Origin: Lineus longissimus
Taxonomy: Eukaryota > Nemertea > Pilidiophora > Heteronemertea > Lineidae
Length of the DNA stretch: 64,000 nucleotides
Direction: 5' to 3'
Assembly: GCF_910592395.1 (NCBI RefSeq)
Contig: NC_088308.1
Coordinates: 20,661,501-20,725,500, forward strand
Of the stretch, positions 25,302 through 38,717 are shown piece by piece. The position numbers were made by a program, and so were the translations under genes. The notes under the pieces are model-generated. The model saw only the letters and a list, made by a program, of their open reading frames with translations. It did no database searches and was not told the origin of the DNA. The number at the start of each line of letters is the position of its first letter. Within the stretch, counting starts at the first letter, position 1.

Positions 25302-25977
25302 ATGATGTGGGATCCAACAGCTACTGTCGAAGCGTTGATATTGTCACCACCAGAGACCGATGAGCAGGCTATACCTTGTTCAAAATGCTATGGCCGTGGA
25401 ATGTCATTCTCTAAGGATGATGTAGAAGATTTGAAGTTGAGGGCAGCAGCTCTGGCTCAAACTGCAACTAGGAGGAAAGAATTGGCCGATTGTCCTGTGG
25501 AGCAGAGGGTATGTTGTGCTATCAACTGTAATTCAAGACAGGAATGCATCAAGTAGTAAAGCTTTGCCTTTTCATTGTACGTAGGACCGCCCTGGCTTTC
25601 TGGTTGTGACTTTGTCCTTGCCTGTCCAAATTTTGGGCGAATAAAGTCCATGATCATAATCTAACATCACACCTTTCACTGTATTTAAATATACATATCC
25701 GGGGCTTCTGAGGATCTCAAACAAGCAGTGATGTTTTTGTTGGATGTGATAAAGATCTTAATTTTATGAGGGTACTTAATTGGACAGAATGGTGAGTCAA
25801 CATTTACTTTGATTCTGTTTCATGTTTCAGTGTGAATCAACTGCACAGTTGCGAAAAGCAAGTGGTGCCATTCCAAAGACCAGGTTTTGGAAAGCTGCTG
25901 GAAGAGGAAAAATGCTAGAAAAGTGTAGCGCAAATTGTGCAATACTTGGTTCCACCAAAGGTTTAATCTGGATGTAA
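25302..25977 (+). CDS. Hypothetical small Cys-containing protein, 117 aa
   Basis: I do not recognise this protein. Two exons, 25302-25508 and 25831-25977, join in phase 0 (AGG|GTATGT, then ATGTTTCAG|TGT). It starts MMWDPTATVEALIL and has a CSKCYGRG pair, an amphipathic stretch (DDVEDLKLRAAALAQ), further Cys residues, a basic patch (RFWKAAGRGK) and ends GLIWM. The CxxC plus later cysteines could bind a metal, but the spacing matches no finger type I know. No signal peptide or TM helix is visible. A first ATG is followed at once by a second; I chose the first. AATAAA at 26009-26014 fits as its poly(A) signal. The gene converges on AGMAT with 289 bp between stop codons. The call rests on splice fit and polyadenylation context. 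Confidence 0.6.
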
Positions 25978-26008
25978 AATGCTTTGAGACCTCTATACAC
26001 TATAAAGC

Positions 26009-26067
26009 AATAAATAAGAATTAAGGTTTACATTTCTCTTAAAATCTTTCTTTTATTGTTTAATAAA
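26009..26067. terminator. Facing poly(A) signals of two convergent genes
   Basis: Plus-strand AATAAA at 26009-26014 and 26062-26067 serves the small upstream gene. Minus-strand AATAAA (TTTATT at 26052-26057) serves AGMAT. The 3' ends of the two transcripts should touch or overlap. Confidence 0.55.
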
Positions 26068-26266
26068 CAGGGCATCCGCTGCTGTGGTACAAGTTCTTAG
26101 GATCATGTAATCTTCTCATAGGGAATTACAACCGTACACGAGAAAACAATGAGAAACAACAAAACTCTTCGATTTGCGGAATCAAACAGTACATAGATTT
26201 AGACAGCTTGTAAGGCAAACTTTACATTGATTCATTTGATGAGTTATTTCACAGTAAAGTGTGTCT

Positions 26267-29200
26267 CTATGGTCTTGGATAATACTTTACTCCTGGCAGG
26301 ATACACAGCATCTCAAAGAGTAGGTTTGCTCCTACCAAGGCTGTGGTACCATTATTGTCAAAAGGAGGCGATACCTTTAAAATAGACAAAGAAATGGAAT
26401 AAATGAGATGAAATCAAAGCAAGGATGTCAGCAGATCTTTGAGATACCCAAAAATCCTAAAACGATTGATGTGCATTGTACAAACGACCATTTTCGGTCT
26501 GGAGTAAATGTTGAAAATTGTCATTCTGGGAGTGTCTTATTGTTATTTGAAAAACATCATTTGATCAATGAGTAAAAAGAAGAAAGCTCGGAAAGAATAT
26601 GAGAAAAAGTCTTCATCACTCTTTGCTATTGCTATGATAACTCTGTCTCTAATTGTCCCATACCAAATGATGTTACTGATAAGAGCTGGTTGCTCTGTGC
26701 CTTTGCTAATAACTTAAGGCACTTACCTCTACAACATCAGCACCGACAACATTTAGACCCTTGCACCCTCGGATTAATTCCAGAGCTTGTATGGATGTCA
26801 GACCTCCAATTTCAGGAGTACCTGTAATAATGAAGTCGATGTTTGAGAATTTGTGACAAAGTACTGTAATAAGTTGGTTGACAGGTGTACTAGCCTTTTA
26901 TTGCACCATGTGTAGCCTCAAAGGCTTCTCTTATCCACCTTTTAATAGAAGCACGTCCAAGTCCTATTAAGAGCAGTCTTCATGTGTTCATAGTAGACGG
27001 ACCTGCCATCCCTATTTCTTACGTTCAAGCGGTCCTGGTCCAGGGTTGTGATATCAAGACCGTTGGGCTAAATGAGCTTCAAATGCATTTTAAGCATCTA
27101 TTTCCTGCACCCATTGGTCATTCCAAGATGTCAGATCATTTTATGTGCTCTGCTTAAATAACACTTCAGGGTCAAATAAAAAAGATAGGCCTTTACCTGT
27201 CCCAGGAGCATGCGCAGGATCAAGCGCATCTATATCAAAGGAAATGTAGCACGGTCCATCTCCCATCTCTTTCTTGATATCGTTAATGAGGGGGGTTAAA
27301 GATTTGTGCCAGCAATCTGTAGCAGGAATCACATGGAAGCCCTGCAAACGAGAAAATACAGTGGAACCTCCCTTAGCGGACACCTCTCTATTAAGGACAA
27401 CCTCTCTATTAAGGATACTACTTCTGATCCCAAATTGGTTGTTTCCATTCAATTTGACCTCTCTAATCAGGACACCTCTCTATTGAGGACAACATTTGTC
27501 AGTCCAGAGGGTGCCCTTAATAGAGAGGTTCAATTGAAATGAAATGGCGCACTAGGTGAAGATATCTTGGTTTTTGCTCAGATGACTCAGCAAAATTTGC
27601 TCAATCAAAATGAAGTTAAGGATCCATCCACCTTGAATAACATGTACTGCGAATATATAAGCTCGGACCTGTTCACGACTCCAAGTGTAGTCATCCGATG
27701 TATTTCCACTTCCACGGATTCCAATCTGCCAAACTCTCTTAGGGTCAAGACAGTTGTCATCGAATGCCCGCCTGAAGGTTGTGCCATGCGTGATCCTCTC
27801 GTCGTCTTGTAGGTCAGTTGTATCAAGATGAGCATCGATGTGAATTAACCCTACAGGTCCATGTTGCTCCTGAAAATAATGTCTAAAGTGATTAGATTGC
27901 ACAAAGATTATAGGCAAAAGTTGCAACATATCAGAACATCTGGAAGGACTTGAACTAATGTCCTGTCAGAACACACTCTCCCATACCTTGATTGCTTTTA
28001 GGATGGGATAGGTGACAGTGTGGTCACCACCAAGCGTCAGCGGCTTACAACTATTCTTGATCAGTTTGATGTAATGCTCTGTTATCCTATCGCAGGCCTT
28101 TGGAAGATGATAAAGGTTGACATGCACATCACCACAATCTGCGACCATCAGGGACTCAAATGGGGCAGCACCTGAAGAAAATGAATTCAATTAATGGGCA
28201 TCTTGTGAATGATCAAAGGTTATTAGACTAAATTGCAAAGACAATAAATTCAGATATCATCAGAGGTGCATTTTTAGACATGTTTTATAAGGATTTCTAC
28301 GTTGCAAGCAAGAATTTGGTTTATGCGAGTATGCAAGTCCCAATTTTGAGGATACATCACAATTGTTGCCTTTAGGACAAAAGTTAAAAGAGCAATATAG
28401 TTCTGGTTTGCTTGGCATCTTTGCAGACATCATGGAAGACAAACTTCCAATAAACAGAGCCTTCATCTAATAAAATTGAGATTCTCTCTAACTTGAGCAT
28501 ACCTGTAGCCTGGTTGACTGGGCGTAGAAGCACCGATTCTGTTCTTATTTGTCGAGGGCCAAACCGGGTCCCAGGTCTGTTGGTTGTCCCAGTGTCAAGA
28601 GGAATACCAATGAAACAAGCATCCAGACCTGAAGGTATTTGAAGAAGGTTGTGTGATCCATTGATTGCTGAGGGCAATTGACTAATATTTCAATGAACAA
28701 TCTTGTTGCATTAACAAGCTGGCTTGGTCCAGGCCTTACTGACTGATGAGAGGTCCATTGATGCATTAAGTCAAGGACCAAAGACTTGCATGATACCATG
28801 CTGGCATTTGATACTGGCCAATATTCACTGTATCAATAAGTCTGCTGACTTCTGTTATTGCCTAGCAATGCCTAAGCATACCTGTGACGACCCAGCAGGT
28901 AATCTCTGCTGCTGGTAGACCATGTAGGCCTCAAGGTATAGGCCTACAACTCGGTTACTAACAACTGAGCTGCGAGGGGAGGAGGATACGACCAACTCTG
29001 TTTTTAGAGGATGAGAAGTTGAATGGTCACAACACTATTGTCCTTTGAAGACAAAAAAGGGATGTCCTTTGGAACGATTCTCCTAATCTGTGGAGGCGGT
29101 CTTCTTTTATAAACTGTCTTTAAACTAGCCTGGAGACCAAAGCGGACAGAAAACTTACCCTTTGATGTGTCTTGATATGGGAGCCTCATCATGGATGCGA

Positions 29201-29381
29201 TACCAGCCGGCCGACACAAGTCATTTGCAGTTGGAGGAGTGTTCAAGGTCTTCGAACTGAACTGCCTCACTAAGCGGGTGCAAAGGCGGGAAGCTGACCC
29301 TCTAAAATATCTTGACAACATTTCCAGAAGATTTTTTCCTGAGTTTTGTAATTGGTTGTTGGGTTGATGGTTCTTCGGCAT
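26267..29381 (-). CDS. AGMAT: Agmatinase-family ureohydrolase, mitochondrial, 360 aa
   Basis: This is a Mn-dependent ureohydrolase that removes urea from agmatine or a related guanidino compound in the mitochondrial matrix. Seven exons join in frame: 29159-29381, 28503-28628, 27987-28171, 27669-27869, 27197-27341, 26727-26821 and 26267-26374. All metal motifs are present: [17 protein letters not shown] and [10 protein letters not shown]. Family segments [22 protein letters not shown] and FEMLCILPG are also clear. An Arg/Ser-rich leader ([20 protein letters not shown]) looks like a mitochondrial presequence; translation may start there (29321) rather than at 29381. Length is close to human AGMAT (352 aa). 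Some vertebrate AGMAT proteins prefer guanidino acids over agmatine, so the substrate is not settled by sequence. A MITE-like repeat sits in the intron at 27.36-27.54 kb. Confidence 0.94.
27358..27542. repeat. MITE-like repeat with internal direct and inverted copies
   Basis: It begins CAGTGGAACCTCCCTTAGCG. The word ACCTCTCTATT recurs at least three times in the plus orientation (two within ~20 bp), and the reverse AATAGAGAGGT lies near 27518-27530. It lies in the AGMAT intron between exons 27669-27869 and 27197-27341. The composition matches short, abundant, non-autonomous elements of marine invertebrates; I give no family name. Confidence 0.6.
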
Positions 29382-32300
29382 AGGCCTCTGACTTAGATTC
29401 AGTAGGCAAGTCAGGCAGTTTCAGTTGGGCCTACAGCAGGAACACAGACTCCAACACCTGACATGAACATGAACAGGTATATCAATGTTCAAGCTGGTGA
29501 AGCATGTGTACATTCAGGTCATGATTATCCCGATTGGCTGTTGGCCTATATAACGTGAATGTCAGTATAAATGGATATCTGATGTAGGTATATTATCAAG
29601 CATAGATCATACTGGTATAATGAATGGACATCGCAAACAGGTCACAGGACGGGGTCATGGCAAAATAGGCAGTTGAGCATAATAGTTCATTGAAGATTAT
29701 ACTGCAGGGCCTATGGCTTATAGCCTATAGTATGGCATTACACCAGCTCCATAGCTGATAATTGATATTAGATAGCCTCATTGACTTTGATGTAATATAT
29801 GTCCGATATTTTCAGTAGTTCTATATATGGCTATGGGGCAAGAGGCCTACCACAGGCGATTGAACCTAAAGCTACACCAATTATTTTATCCATATAGCAG
29901 GCAGATCTGCTGAAAATCTAATGCCAATGGCACATCCAGCAGGTATCAAAGGTAGTGGAGGCCCCAACAAAACCTTTTGGAACAGTTTTCAGTGTGACGC
30001 TCATTATGCACTTAGTATTGTAAAATTTCGCTTCACTGGCATATAAAAAAACAAAATGCTGATGCGTCATGCCAGTCTGCACCTCCTGACAACCTGTTCA
30101 GATCTGATAAAAAATGGATAAACTAAAATATTATTGCAAAGGCTTTATTTACTTTTTTTGGTAAGATGTAATGTACATCACAAATAAATATACAATAAGA
30201 GGCCATTGATGGGATTACAGGACATGTACAAGTATTTACAGTGTTGTTTTCTTGCTACGAAATATGTCCAAACTATCTAACATTCCATTGATATGGCAAA
30301 ATATACAGATCGGGAAAGATATAAATGTAAGGAGGAGAGGACAATGGATTTGTTCATAATGAAAACATCTTGCCTATTCTGCAAGGATGAAATTAAAACA
30401 GGGTCCTTTCTGACACTTGAACCCATTGCTTCAGACCTGCCCCTCATGAAGAATAGAGGAATACTGGGCAAAGGACACCACCCTGACCACAAAGCTCTCT
30501 GGTGGAACGCTCTAGTACAGCCAACTTTGTGATCGAAAATTGACTGCATTCATCTAAAAAATTCCGAACAAAAAAGAAAAAGGAGGAGGAGGATAGTGAA
30601 GTTATCACCACAGTGGAATGATAGAGGACCATAATTCATGCACCTTCTAAAATGTATATTGTGAACATATTTGCAGGGATAACCTTTCACTTTATTGCCT
30701 GTCCGAGTACATCAATTTCAGTTGTGCCAGATCTTTTCAAATGACCGCAATCCTTTATTGTGTGTCGTGATGAGAGTAACTTGCAATACCAGGGTGAATA
30801 TGAGTTATCAGTATGTTGAATTTCCTAATGTCAATTCAGGTAAAAATTCTAAAATGAGTACGACACAAAGCTTACACAACTAACTAAAACTCCCTCCGAG
30901 CAATTAAGGAGACACTCAACACGCATCAGATTTGTTCTGGTGTAATGTACACAGCTTTGAAACAAGCTATAACACAGTACATGTCGAGGGCCTCTCCCTT
31001 AGTTACCAATACAAAAGCCACTTCGTTTTTTAAAACCTGTTAAATAAACTTTTGATCAAGCAACACCTTCGCCAATAATATTGACTTTAAAAACAATACC
31101 TTACATTTTGAACAACCATGATTGTTGGAAGGACTGCAAAGTGAATAATTTTATTTACAAATTACATTGTATTACTACATGTTCATGACTTATGTTCTAC
31201 TTGCTTCCAATTTCAATATATTTCTCTGTGTCGGACTATGATCAGTTCAGAGAGACAACTGTTCAGTTCTGCACGTTGCATGTATGTTGTCTCATCAATG
31301 AAAGTTCCCACATTTTCAACAAGCTAACATTTGTCTAATACTTACATGTATTGACACTAGCGTGCAATTTCACAACATTTTCAAATTTTTACATTGTATT
31401 TGTCTGTCACTGGCTGGACAAATGATCACACTTTTTTACCAATGACTTTATTTTTATTACATGACATGAAACCCGCATCACAATGCAAGTAAAAGTACAA
31501 GTAAAATGCCTTTATTAACCATTTACATTTTTACTTGCCATCAAACAAGGTCAACAAGGGCATCATACAGATGAGATGAAATCTCTAATTATGCCTGGAC
31601 CCAACAACTTCCCTATACATATAAATTAAGTCTCTACTTTTGTCGCATAATCCCCACAAGGAATTTAATGATGTAGACCAAAGTATATTACCTACTATCA
31701 TGGTTGGCAGTATCAACATATTTGTACATATCGATATATCAGAATGACAGAATAAATAATAGTATTTTACATTTCATTTCATTTTGGCACTGGATAATGT
31801 AATTTACGAGTAGAAGGCTGTAGCATACTGTACCATTAGAAAGCTCTCCAAGCATAGAGTACATGAAATAGGCTTGTAATTCGTTTAAAAACTCTGATAA
31901 AAGAACAACACCTTAGGAGAACTAAGTGTATCTAGGAACACAGTCTAAACATTCTTCAGATCGTTCATGTACAGCAGATGGTGATGGTGATTTTTGAAAT
32001 TTCTAGCAAACAAATAACCCAGCATTTTCTTGCATGAAAACACTCACAAAGGCTAATGACTGATAGAAAGATAAGGTACAAACAAGCCAAACTGCCCACA
32101 GTGCCCGTCTCAGATCCGTGCTTCAAAAATGATTATCTATTGCCAATGATGATGCCCTACTGTGACACAGAGCTTCTTGGTGAGGATCAACCAATTTGTG
32201 ATCAAGTCTATTGAGCTGGCATCACACAATACAATGTACAACATGTCATTGTTATATCAAAGTGTCCATTGCCAAATTGTGATCAAAATGAAAGGTTGGG

Positions 32301-32491
32301 TCAGAGATCTGATATGTCTGATACCCAAACAGTTAACATCCAATTCGAAGTTCACGTCAAACATTCAAAATAATCAGTAGCCGTGCTCTCTGTTCTATCT
32401 CAATCACAAAGGTGGCCTCTCGTAGGTTCTCCTCAACAGAAATCATGTTTCAAACTAAATTAGTCCCAAAATGAACATCATAATTGTCCCA
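29382..32491. other. Intergenic sequence and likely long DNAJB 3' UTR
   Basis: From 29.4 to ~30.1 kb I see nothing supportable apart from AGMAT's promoter. From ~30.14 to 32.49 kb the A+T-rich sequence without splice-linked frames, bounded by a minus-strand AATAAA (TTTATT at 30144-30149, with nearer candidates around 31.45-31.51 kb), is probably 3' UTR of the DNAJ gene. Open frames here have no recognisable content. Confidence 0.4.
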
Positions 32492-35400
32492 TCAAGAATA
32501 AATCCGTTCTAAAGCATCACAGTTTGGCGTTTTCATTTGCTGGGCTCGTTCGTAAAGCTTGACATCATTGAAGTTTCGGGCTCGCCATAAGGTTGCTTCC
32601 TCTGGAACAAGCAGACAGAACAGAACATTAGCATACACTAGGGGAGGAAATTAGGAAAAGACAGGAACACAACTTTGGGCACATTTGACTTTTACAGCTT
32701 TAGTCAACATCAAATTTGCAATTTCTCCTAGGGTGGGCTAGACACTTGTACCGGAAACAGATCATGGATTGATTCATCCTGAACAAAATATCAAGCCATT
32801 GTGTATGCAAGGTGATTGTTGCTTTGAGTCCCAGCAGATGCCTTAAGTTTGATTGCAAGCTATTTGCTATCATACCAGGGTACCTTCCAGGGTATCTTTA
32901 AGGAGGACAGGGGGTGTGCCAAAAGACTGTTTTGTACACTTTTGAAAATGTAGCTAATTATGGATGACCCTTAGAATGACTGGTTTAAACTGTGTACTTA
33001 CTTAAACTTCTCTCCCTATAGCAGTGCTCCCTCATATTTTGTATATATTCGTGTTCGACTTCTCTTTCTACTTTATTAATACTGCCTTTATAATAAGTGT
33101 TAAAATCTTGCTTCACGAAATATTTGATTCCAAGGTTGGCCGTTTTTCTTTCATTAGTGTATTTTCTGAAATGAAAAGAACACATAAGGCTGGGTTTACA
33201 TCGAGTTCACAATGTCACTTGTAATGATTCACTTTGATAAAAAGCCATTTTTAAAGGAACAGGCTACATATGATTCATATGATTCACTTTTCACCCTCAG
33301 GTCCTGGCTTGTCATGTCCTCAAGCCTATGTCATGTATGTCATTTAACGAACATGCCTGAAACAAGTGACACATGACAACATGAATCGTATATATAAACA
33401 TGGTCACTAAATGGATATGCAGAGTTATAGACTGTGACTCTGACAAAATTATCATTGCAAAGAGGAACACTTCCTTGTGACATGTGTGAAAAAGACTACC
33501 TAGTATTTTATGCAGGGTGACAGTTTTTATTGGGAGAAAAACAGCCTGATATAAGGGTACTCAATCATGAAAATCCAAACTGATCAGGATAATTAGTTGA
33601 ACTTACGTTGAACTGTGTAAACTGTATGAAGGATCTGCTACGAAGAAACTTCCCAAGAAGGACATCAGGACTAGCATTAGTATCGGGGCAAGTTGAATAA
33701 GTAACATATAGCTACCCTGAAAAGAGAAATCACATGCTCCTGGTAATCTAACAGAAAAAAACATTTCTTTGATTATTTGTAAAAGTCAAATTTAAGTTAA
33801 ATGACAACAAGAATTATTCATTCTCCTTCTTGAAACATGAAGTTGAGCTGCCGTAAACATGATAACTATCGATTACCACTGCTTCAGGAACCAAAGGAAC
33901 TGTTAGCGTAGCAACCAATTTGGTAAAGTAGTTACTGCTCTGAAGCCATACATATATGAATCTAATATCGAATCTACATGCCCAATGTATAATTTCGGAT
34001 GCAGCTTCATCCAGTCCATGTACTAATTGCTATCAATCTACACAGGAGGATTGAGTAACCATACAGCTCCTCTAGGATTTTTAAATGCATGGATGACCTC
34101 ACAACCAGATGTTTGCTATGGACATTCCCTTTACAAGACACTTTGGATCCGTGAATGGAACATCATTAATTTTCAATACTTGTGTTTAAAATTTCAGGTG
34201 GGGGCTCAACAGGAAAATTTAGGAGCTTGGAAGAGGGAGCTGTGTACCAGCCCTGCTGATTTTTCACAACATTTACATTTTGGGGATGATAAGCTGGATT
34301 CTTATGTTCAACAGCAGTGGTGTCAGTGTAGGTTTAAAAAAACAACAGGATGTTGACATACATTTCTCTGCCGTGTAGTATGCTGAAATAGAAACAATCA
34401 AAGCTACAACTTTGTGATGCAGGAGGGGGTGGGTGGGGGATACAGATCATGGTACTATGATAGCATGCTGTGAAAAGTGATGTGACAATTGTCTTCAAAA
34501 TCTGACGTCATCCACATAACATGCTGACGATTGCTGTGTGCTCACGTTTTCTTGAAACGTGTTGTTGCAAAATAACTAACATTAAGTATGGATTTGATTT
34601 AATCCATACTTGCTAACATGGAGGTGATGGATGTGAATTGATGTCATGTATAAACAAACATACATGTAGAGTAACCCCTTTCAGATTTCCATGTCGTTTT
34701 CAATGATCACGTTTGGACCCTCTGGCAAAGTCATGAAAATACCAAAGGCATGACCATGCCCACATTCCAAACATAGTGATTGCACCTCTCTATCAGGAAC
34801 ACCAAACATTAATATAATATCAGTCTTCGACAGATTATACTGAAGTCCCCATCTGTCCTAACTCATTGATATCAACTTGGGGTATTGTTTGTTACGACAT
34901 TGTCTTTACATGGACAACTTACCCAACCATCACCACCACCCTATATCAATAATAAAGCTTGGTGGTGTAAATGGGCTACTTTGAGGGGAAAGGGAAATCT
35001 CAATCAAAACGGAAGAAGTATTGTACCAAATCTTGGTTGTGTACTTTAATTCTCTTCCTACAGTATGTACACAGTGGTTTTTCAAGCAGTCCTTGGTCAT
35101 TTTCACTCTGCTCGACAACGGCCAGGGAAAGAGTGGTTGAAACATTGCAGCATACATTCTATAGCAGGAGAACCAGAATACTCAATCAATATTCCTAACA
35201 CCTTCCTAAAATCTCATTCAAAGAATAAAATACGAAAGTCTCAAATCAAGGTTTGATTATACTCTTTGGTGATTACTTGATACATTGATAGTCGGCATCT
35301 AAATGAAATAAGGAGGAAAAAAATGTGTCGTCCATGCGGTGGATCTGCACAAGGATTCCAACTTTCAGTCAAATGGCATGCAGTAGATGATGTCAGTGTA

Positions 35401-38400
35401 TACACTACATACTTGTGTGCAGAGTCTGATTTTAGGGTTAAGCATACACCCAACACTGGAGTACAAAAGTAAACCAAATTTCATAGGTTAAAATTAAATC
35501 AAATTGGTAATGGTAGACTGCAAAGTATTTTTGATAGGGCAGGCATTAGACTTTAAGTAAGATTGGCAACTCAAGATGATCTTTGAGAAAAAATATACTG
35601 CCCACTGCCAAGAAAGAAATGAAAGCTACTTCAACGTGGGAAAAGCATTACATTGCAGAAATCAGTACTTGGTATACATGAACTTGTAGCATTTTTTAAT
35701 TTGGTTATTTTTCTAACATATGTCATGTGGGCAAGAAAAACTTCCTTGAGATGAAGGAAGCAGTGGCAAGAATAACAAGAACTGAGATATAAAAGACTCC
35801 AATTGTCTGGCCAGTGTACTGGAGTTAACCAGACTGGGTGTTTTTTTCCATTTCACTTTTTTTCTAATCAGACTGTAACAAATGCTACCAAGCACTGATA
35901 CAGTTTCATAGTGTTAAGATTAAATGCACTCATGCTAGACTAGATATAGCCAAGCAAGTAGCTTATAGTAACAGCACCTACTGCAATGTCCGTTCTTCGA
36001 ACTCGGTGAAAAGTACGAGTTCTCCTTACCTCTTCTGCTGAACCTCTATTGTGACCCTGTCGTCTATGCTGTGGATGCATTCGGTTCACGTAGACATTAG
36101 ATGCTGCAAAACGAATATTATGACATGTAGGACAGTGTGATAATGACACACTACTACAAGATCGAGCCTGTAGGGAAATTCTCTTTAGCAAAGTCAGAAG
36201 AGTGCTTGTCGTGTCACCCTCAGGGTTTTGTGTTCAAAGTGAAAATGGAGTAAAATCCACCAGAATATAAGTACTATATTTTTAAATAACTCACCTGATG
36301 GGAAACCTCCGCCGAAGAACATATTAAATAATTCTTCAGCTGAAATATCACCTGCAAAAATGAGCATCAGAATTTTAAGAATGCAAAAGAGCCCAGCGAG
36401 GATGGAAAGAAAAGTCGGAAAAAAGCAGTAACATCCTGCAAGAATCCCACAAAGCATCCTGACTGAACAATATACATGTATAATAAATATTCCAGGGTTA
36501 GCAGTATATTCTTAAGAGTAAAGTCATACATGGACTCCATTTTGGCCCTAAAGGTGGCCTTTTTCAGGCACACTCACAGTCACAGACATCAAATACTACT
36601 GCTTAGACAGGCACAGAGCCTAAGACACACAATACTAACAGCATGATGTAGTAACATTGACCAAGTGTTTCTTACTCTTTTAGCATTGCCTTAAATTGAA
36701 ACTGACAATTTGAAAAGCTTTCAATCAATGTCCCTCAACTTACTCTCAAATCCACCTCGTGTATAATCATTCTCATAGTAACCACCATGACTATGTCGAT
36801 GGCCAGACGACCTTGATTCCTCCTCACCATAGAGATCATATCTACGCCTTTTTTCTGTATCACTTAACACAGAGAATGCATTACCAATAGCTGAAACATG
36901 AAAATGAGTATCTAATATGTATTTACTTGTTATGGATAAACAAGAACAACCTAAAAGGGCTTCCGCCAGAGTGGGACAGCCCCTTTTAATGCTGGGATGT
37001 TCCCTTGAACGAGTTCAAATCGAATCCTGGCAGAAACCCTGCATATCCATCAATGACAACATGAACCCCAAGACAGTACACAGTTGTGCACAGTGAAAGC
37101 ACAATTTATGGTACAGCCAAACCACAAATACATGGATCAACATATACCTTTAAATGCATCTGATGAGCCCGGTGCCTTATTCTTGTCTGGATGGAACTTC
37201 AAAGCAAGTTTTTTATATGCCTTTTTCAAGTCGTCTTCTGTGGCGTCCCGTGCTACACCTAACACTTCATAGTAATCCTTGCACTTCTTAATTCTGAAAT
37301 ATTAGAAATCATATCTTCAATGCACGTTCTTTTCAGCAAATATTTCACTCGACAGTTGCCTGATCAAAGGAAACATTCTAGTTGGATTACATTAATCTCG
37401 TACTTCCAAGTCATATTTCCACACTTTATTCCTCCGCTCCAATTCCAAATGGATGAGATGCTGGTTCATTGTAGGTACCAATTTTGTATTCCTGCCTGGA
37501 GGGTATAGCAAAGGTTCAGGTGTCTTTATCAAGAGGCTGACAAAACAGCTCAATCATCGTTCCGATAGGCCAACCCATGACCTTCTAGTTGTGAGCGCGG
37601 TACTCTTTTATGACCAAGATATCCCTAGCCCCAGTCCCTAACAACAATTGTAACATACAGACACCACCTACTTTCTAACTGCAACCAACTGATCCTGTGT
37701 ATAATTCTTTTCAACTTTATGTGATTTATCCCCAGGAGAGGTGTGATTAGCAGTACTGTCTTTTTCAGATTTATCTGAGGCATTTGACATGTTTGATGCT
37801 GTGGAATTCTGTCTAGATTGTGAGGCAAAACGACTTCTTAAATTGTCTGCATTATTTTCTCCTGGTTTTCCATCAGATTCGTCATCTTGTTCTCCGCTTG
37901 CAGTCCCATTAGGTTGACTTAAACGGTTTAATAAATCTGAAAATGGAGAAGAAAACTTGACAAAAAAGTTGGTCAACACAAAAAATACTGAACAAGCCTA
38001 AAAAGGAAGGATGGTGTCATTTTGGTTCTGCCTTTTTTGGCTGGGACTCGGACAGAGGCCCAGGCTCTGCAATGAACACCTGTGCATGGTGCTGTTTTTC
38101 CAGGATAGCTCATAGCTGTTTGAGGATGGCCAGACTATCACAAACACAGCGCTATTTCTTAGGTAATGACCAGACGATGTTTACTAGGGACACGTCCTGT
38201 GTTATTTTTTAACTAGCCATTCACTGTGCTTTTGGCAATTTGTGATGTTAGAGCATTAGGCGTCACATTTTGAAATAACTGATGTGATATGAACGATAAA
38301 ATACTATACATGGTCATGACTAATGAGTTTACAATCCCCGTTCACGCAGTCCAAAAAAAGGTAATCGGTTGAATAAAGTAGAAGCGCCACTGTTCAATAG

Positions 38401-38717
38401 ATTTATAGTTAAATGCGATCAAACTATGTCATTTCCGATCGGGGATTGTAAATTTTACGTGCCTCACATGATGACGGTCATGCATGCATGTACATTTTAC
38501 AGTGTATTTGCACTGGGAAGTTGCTTGGAATACCGGCAAAAAAAGAGGTTCTGTTCCTACTTTAATACATCGAATAAGCTTTACCTTTGGCTTTATGTGA
38601 AGGATACAGTCTTTCTGCTTTCTCTAAAAACCTAATTGCTTTATCATTGTCTCCCGCTTGGATGTATTTTAGAGCTAATTTGTAACATTTTTCACTTTCA
38701 TCTCTGTTGCCCTCCAT
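32492..38717 (-). CDS. DNAJB14: DnaJ homologue subfamily B member 12/14, ER-membrane co-chaperone, 401 aa
   Basis: It recruits cytosolic Hsp70 to the ER surface for membrane-protein quality control. Nine exons join in frame: 38585-38717, 37672-37936, 37148-37293, 36744-36890, 36295-36351, 36030-36103, 33607-33716, 33002-33165 and 32492-32601. The N-terminal TPR-like segment [19 protein letters not shown] is typical of DNAJB12/14. A Ser/Asn-rich linker follows, then a J domain with [19 protein letters not shown] (HPD motif present) and RRRYDLYG. Next come a Gly/His-rich stretch and [12 protein letters not shown]. One TM helix ([19 protein letters not shown]) precedes the C-terminal DUF1977 domain ([24 protein letters not shown]). 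Length fits the family (375-410 aa). Vertebrates have two paralogues; this looks like the single pre-duplication gene, so the symbol is nominal. Confidence 0.95.
34584..34611. repeat. Short perfect palindrome with 6-bp loop
   Basis: AAGTATGGATT, six bases, then AATCCATACTT. It lies in the long sixth intron of the DNAJB gene. Confidence 0.8.

Noticed and set aside
27141-29381. AGMAT as a pseudogene because its frames are scattered
   Set aside because: All seven exons join in phase and every metal-binding motif is intact.
34584-34611. Palindrome as a microRNA hairpin
   Set aside because: The stem is only 11 bp with a 6-base loop, too short for a precursor microRNA.
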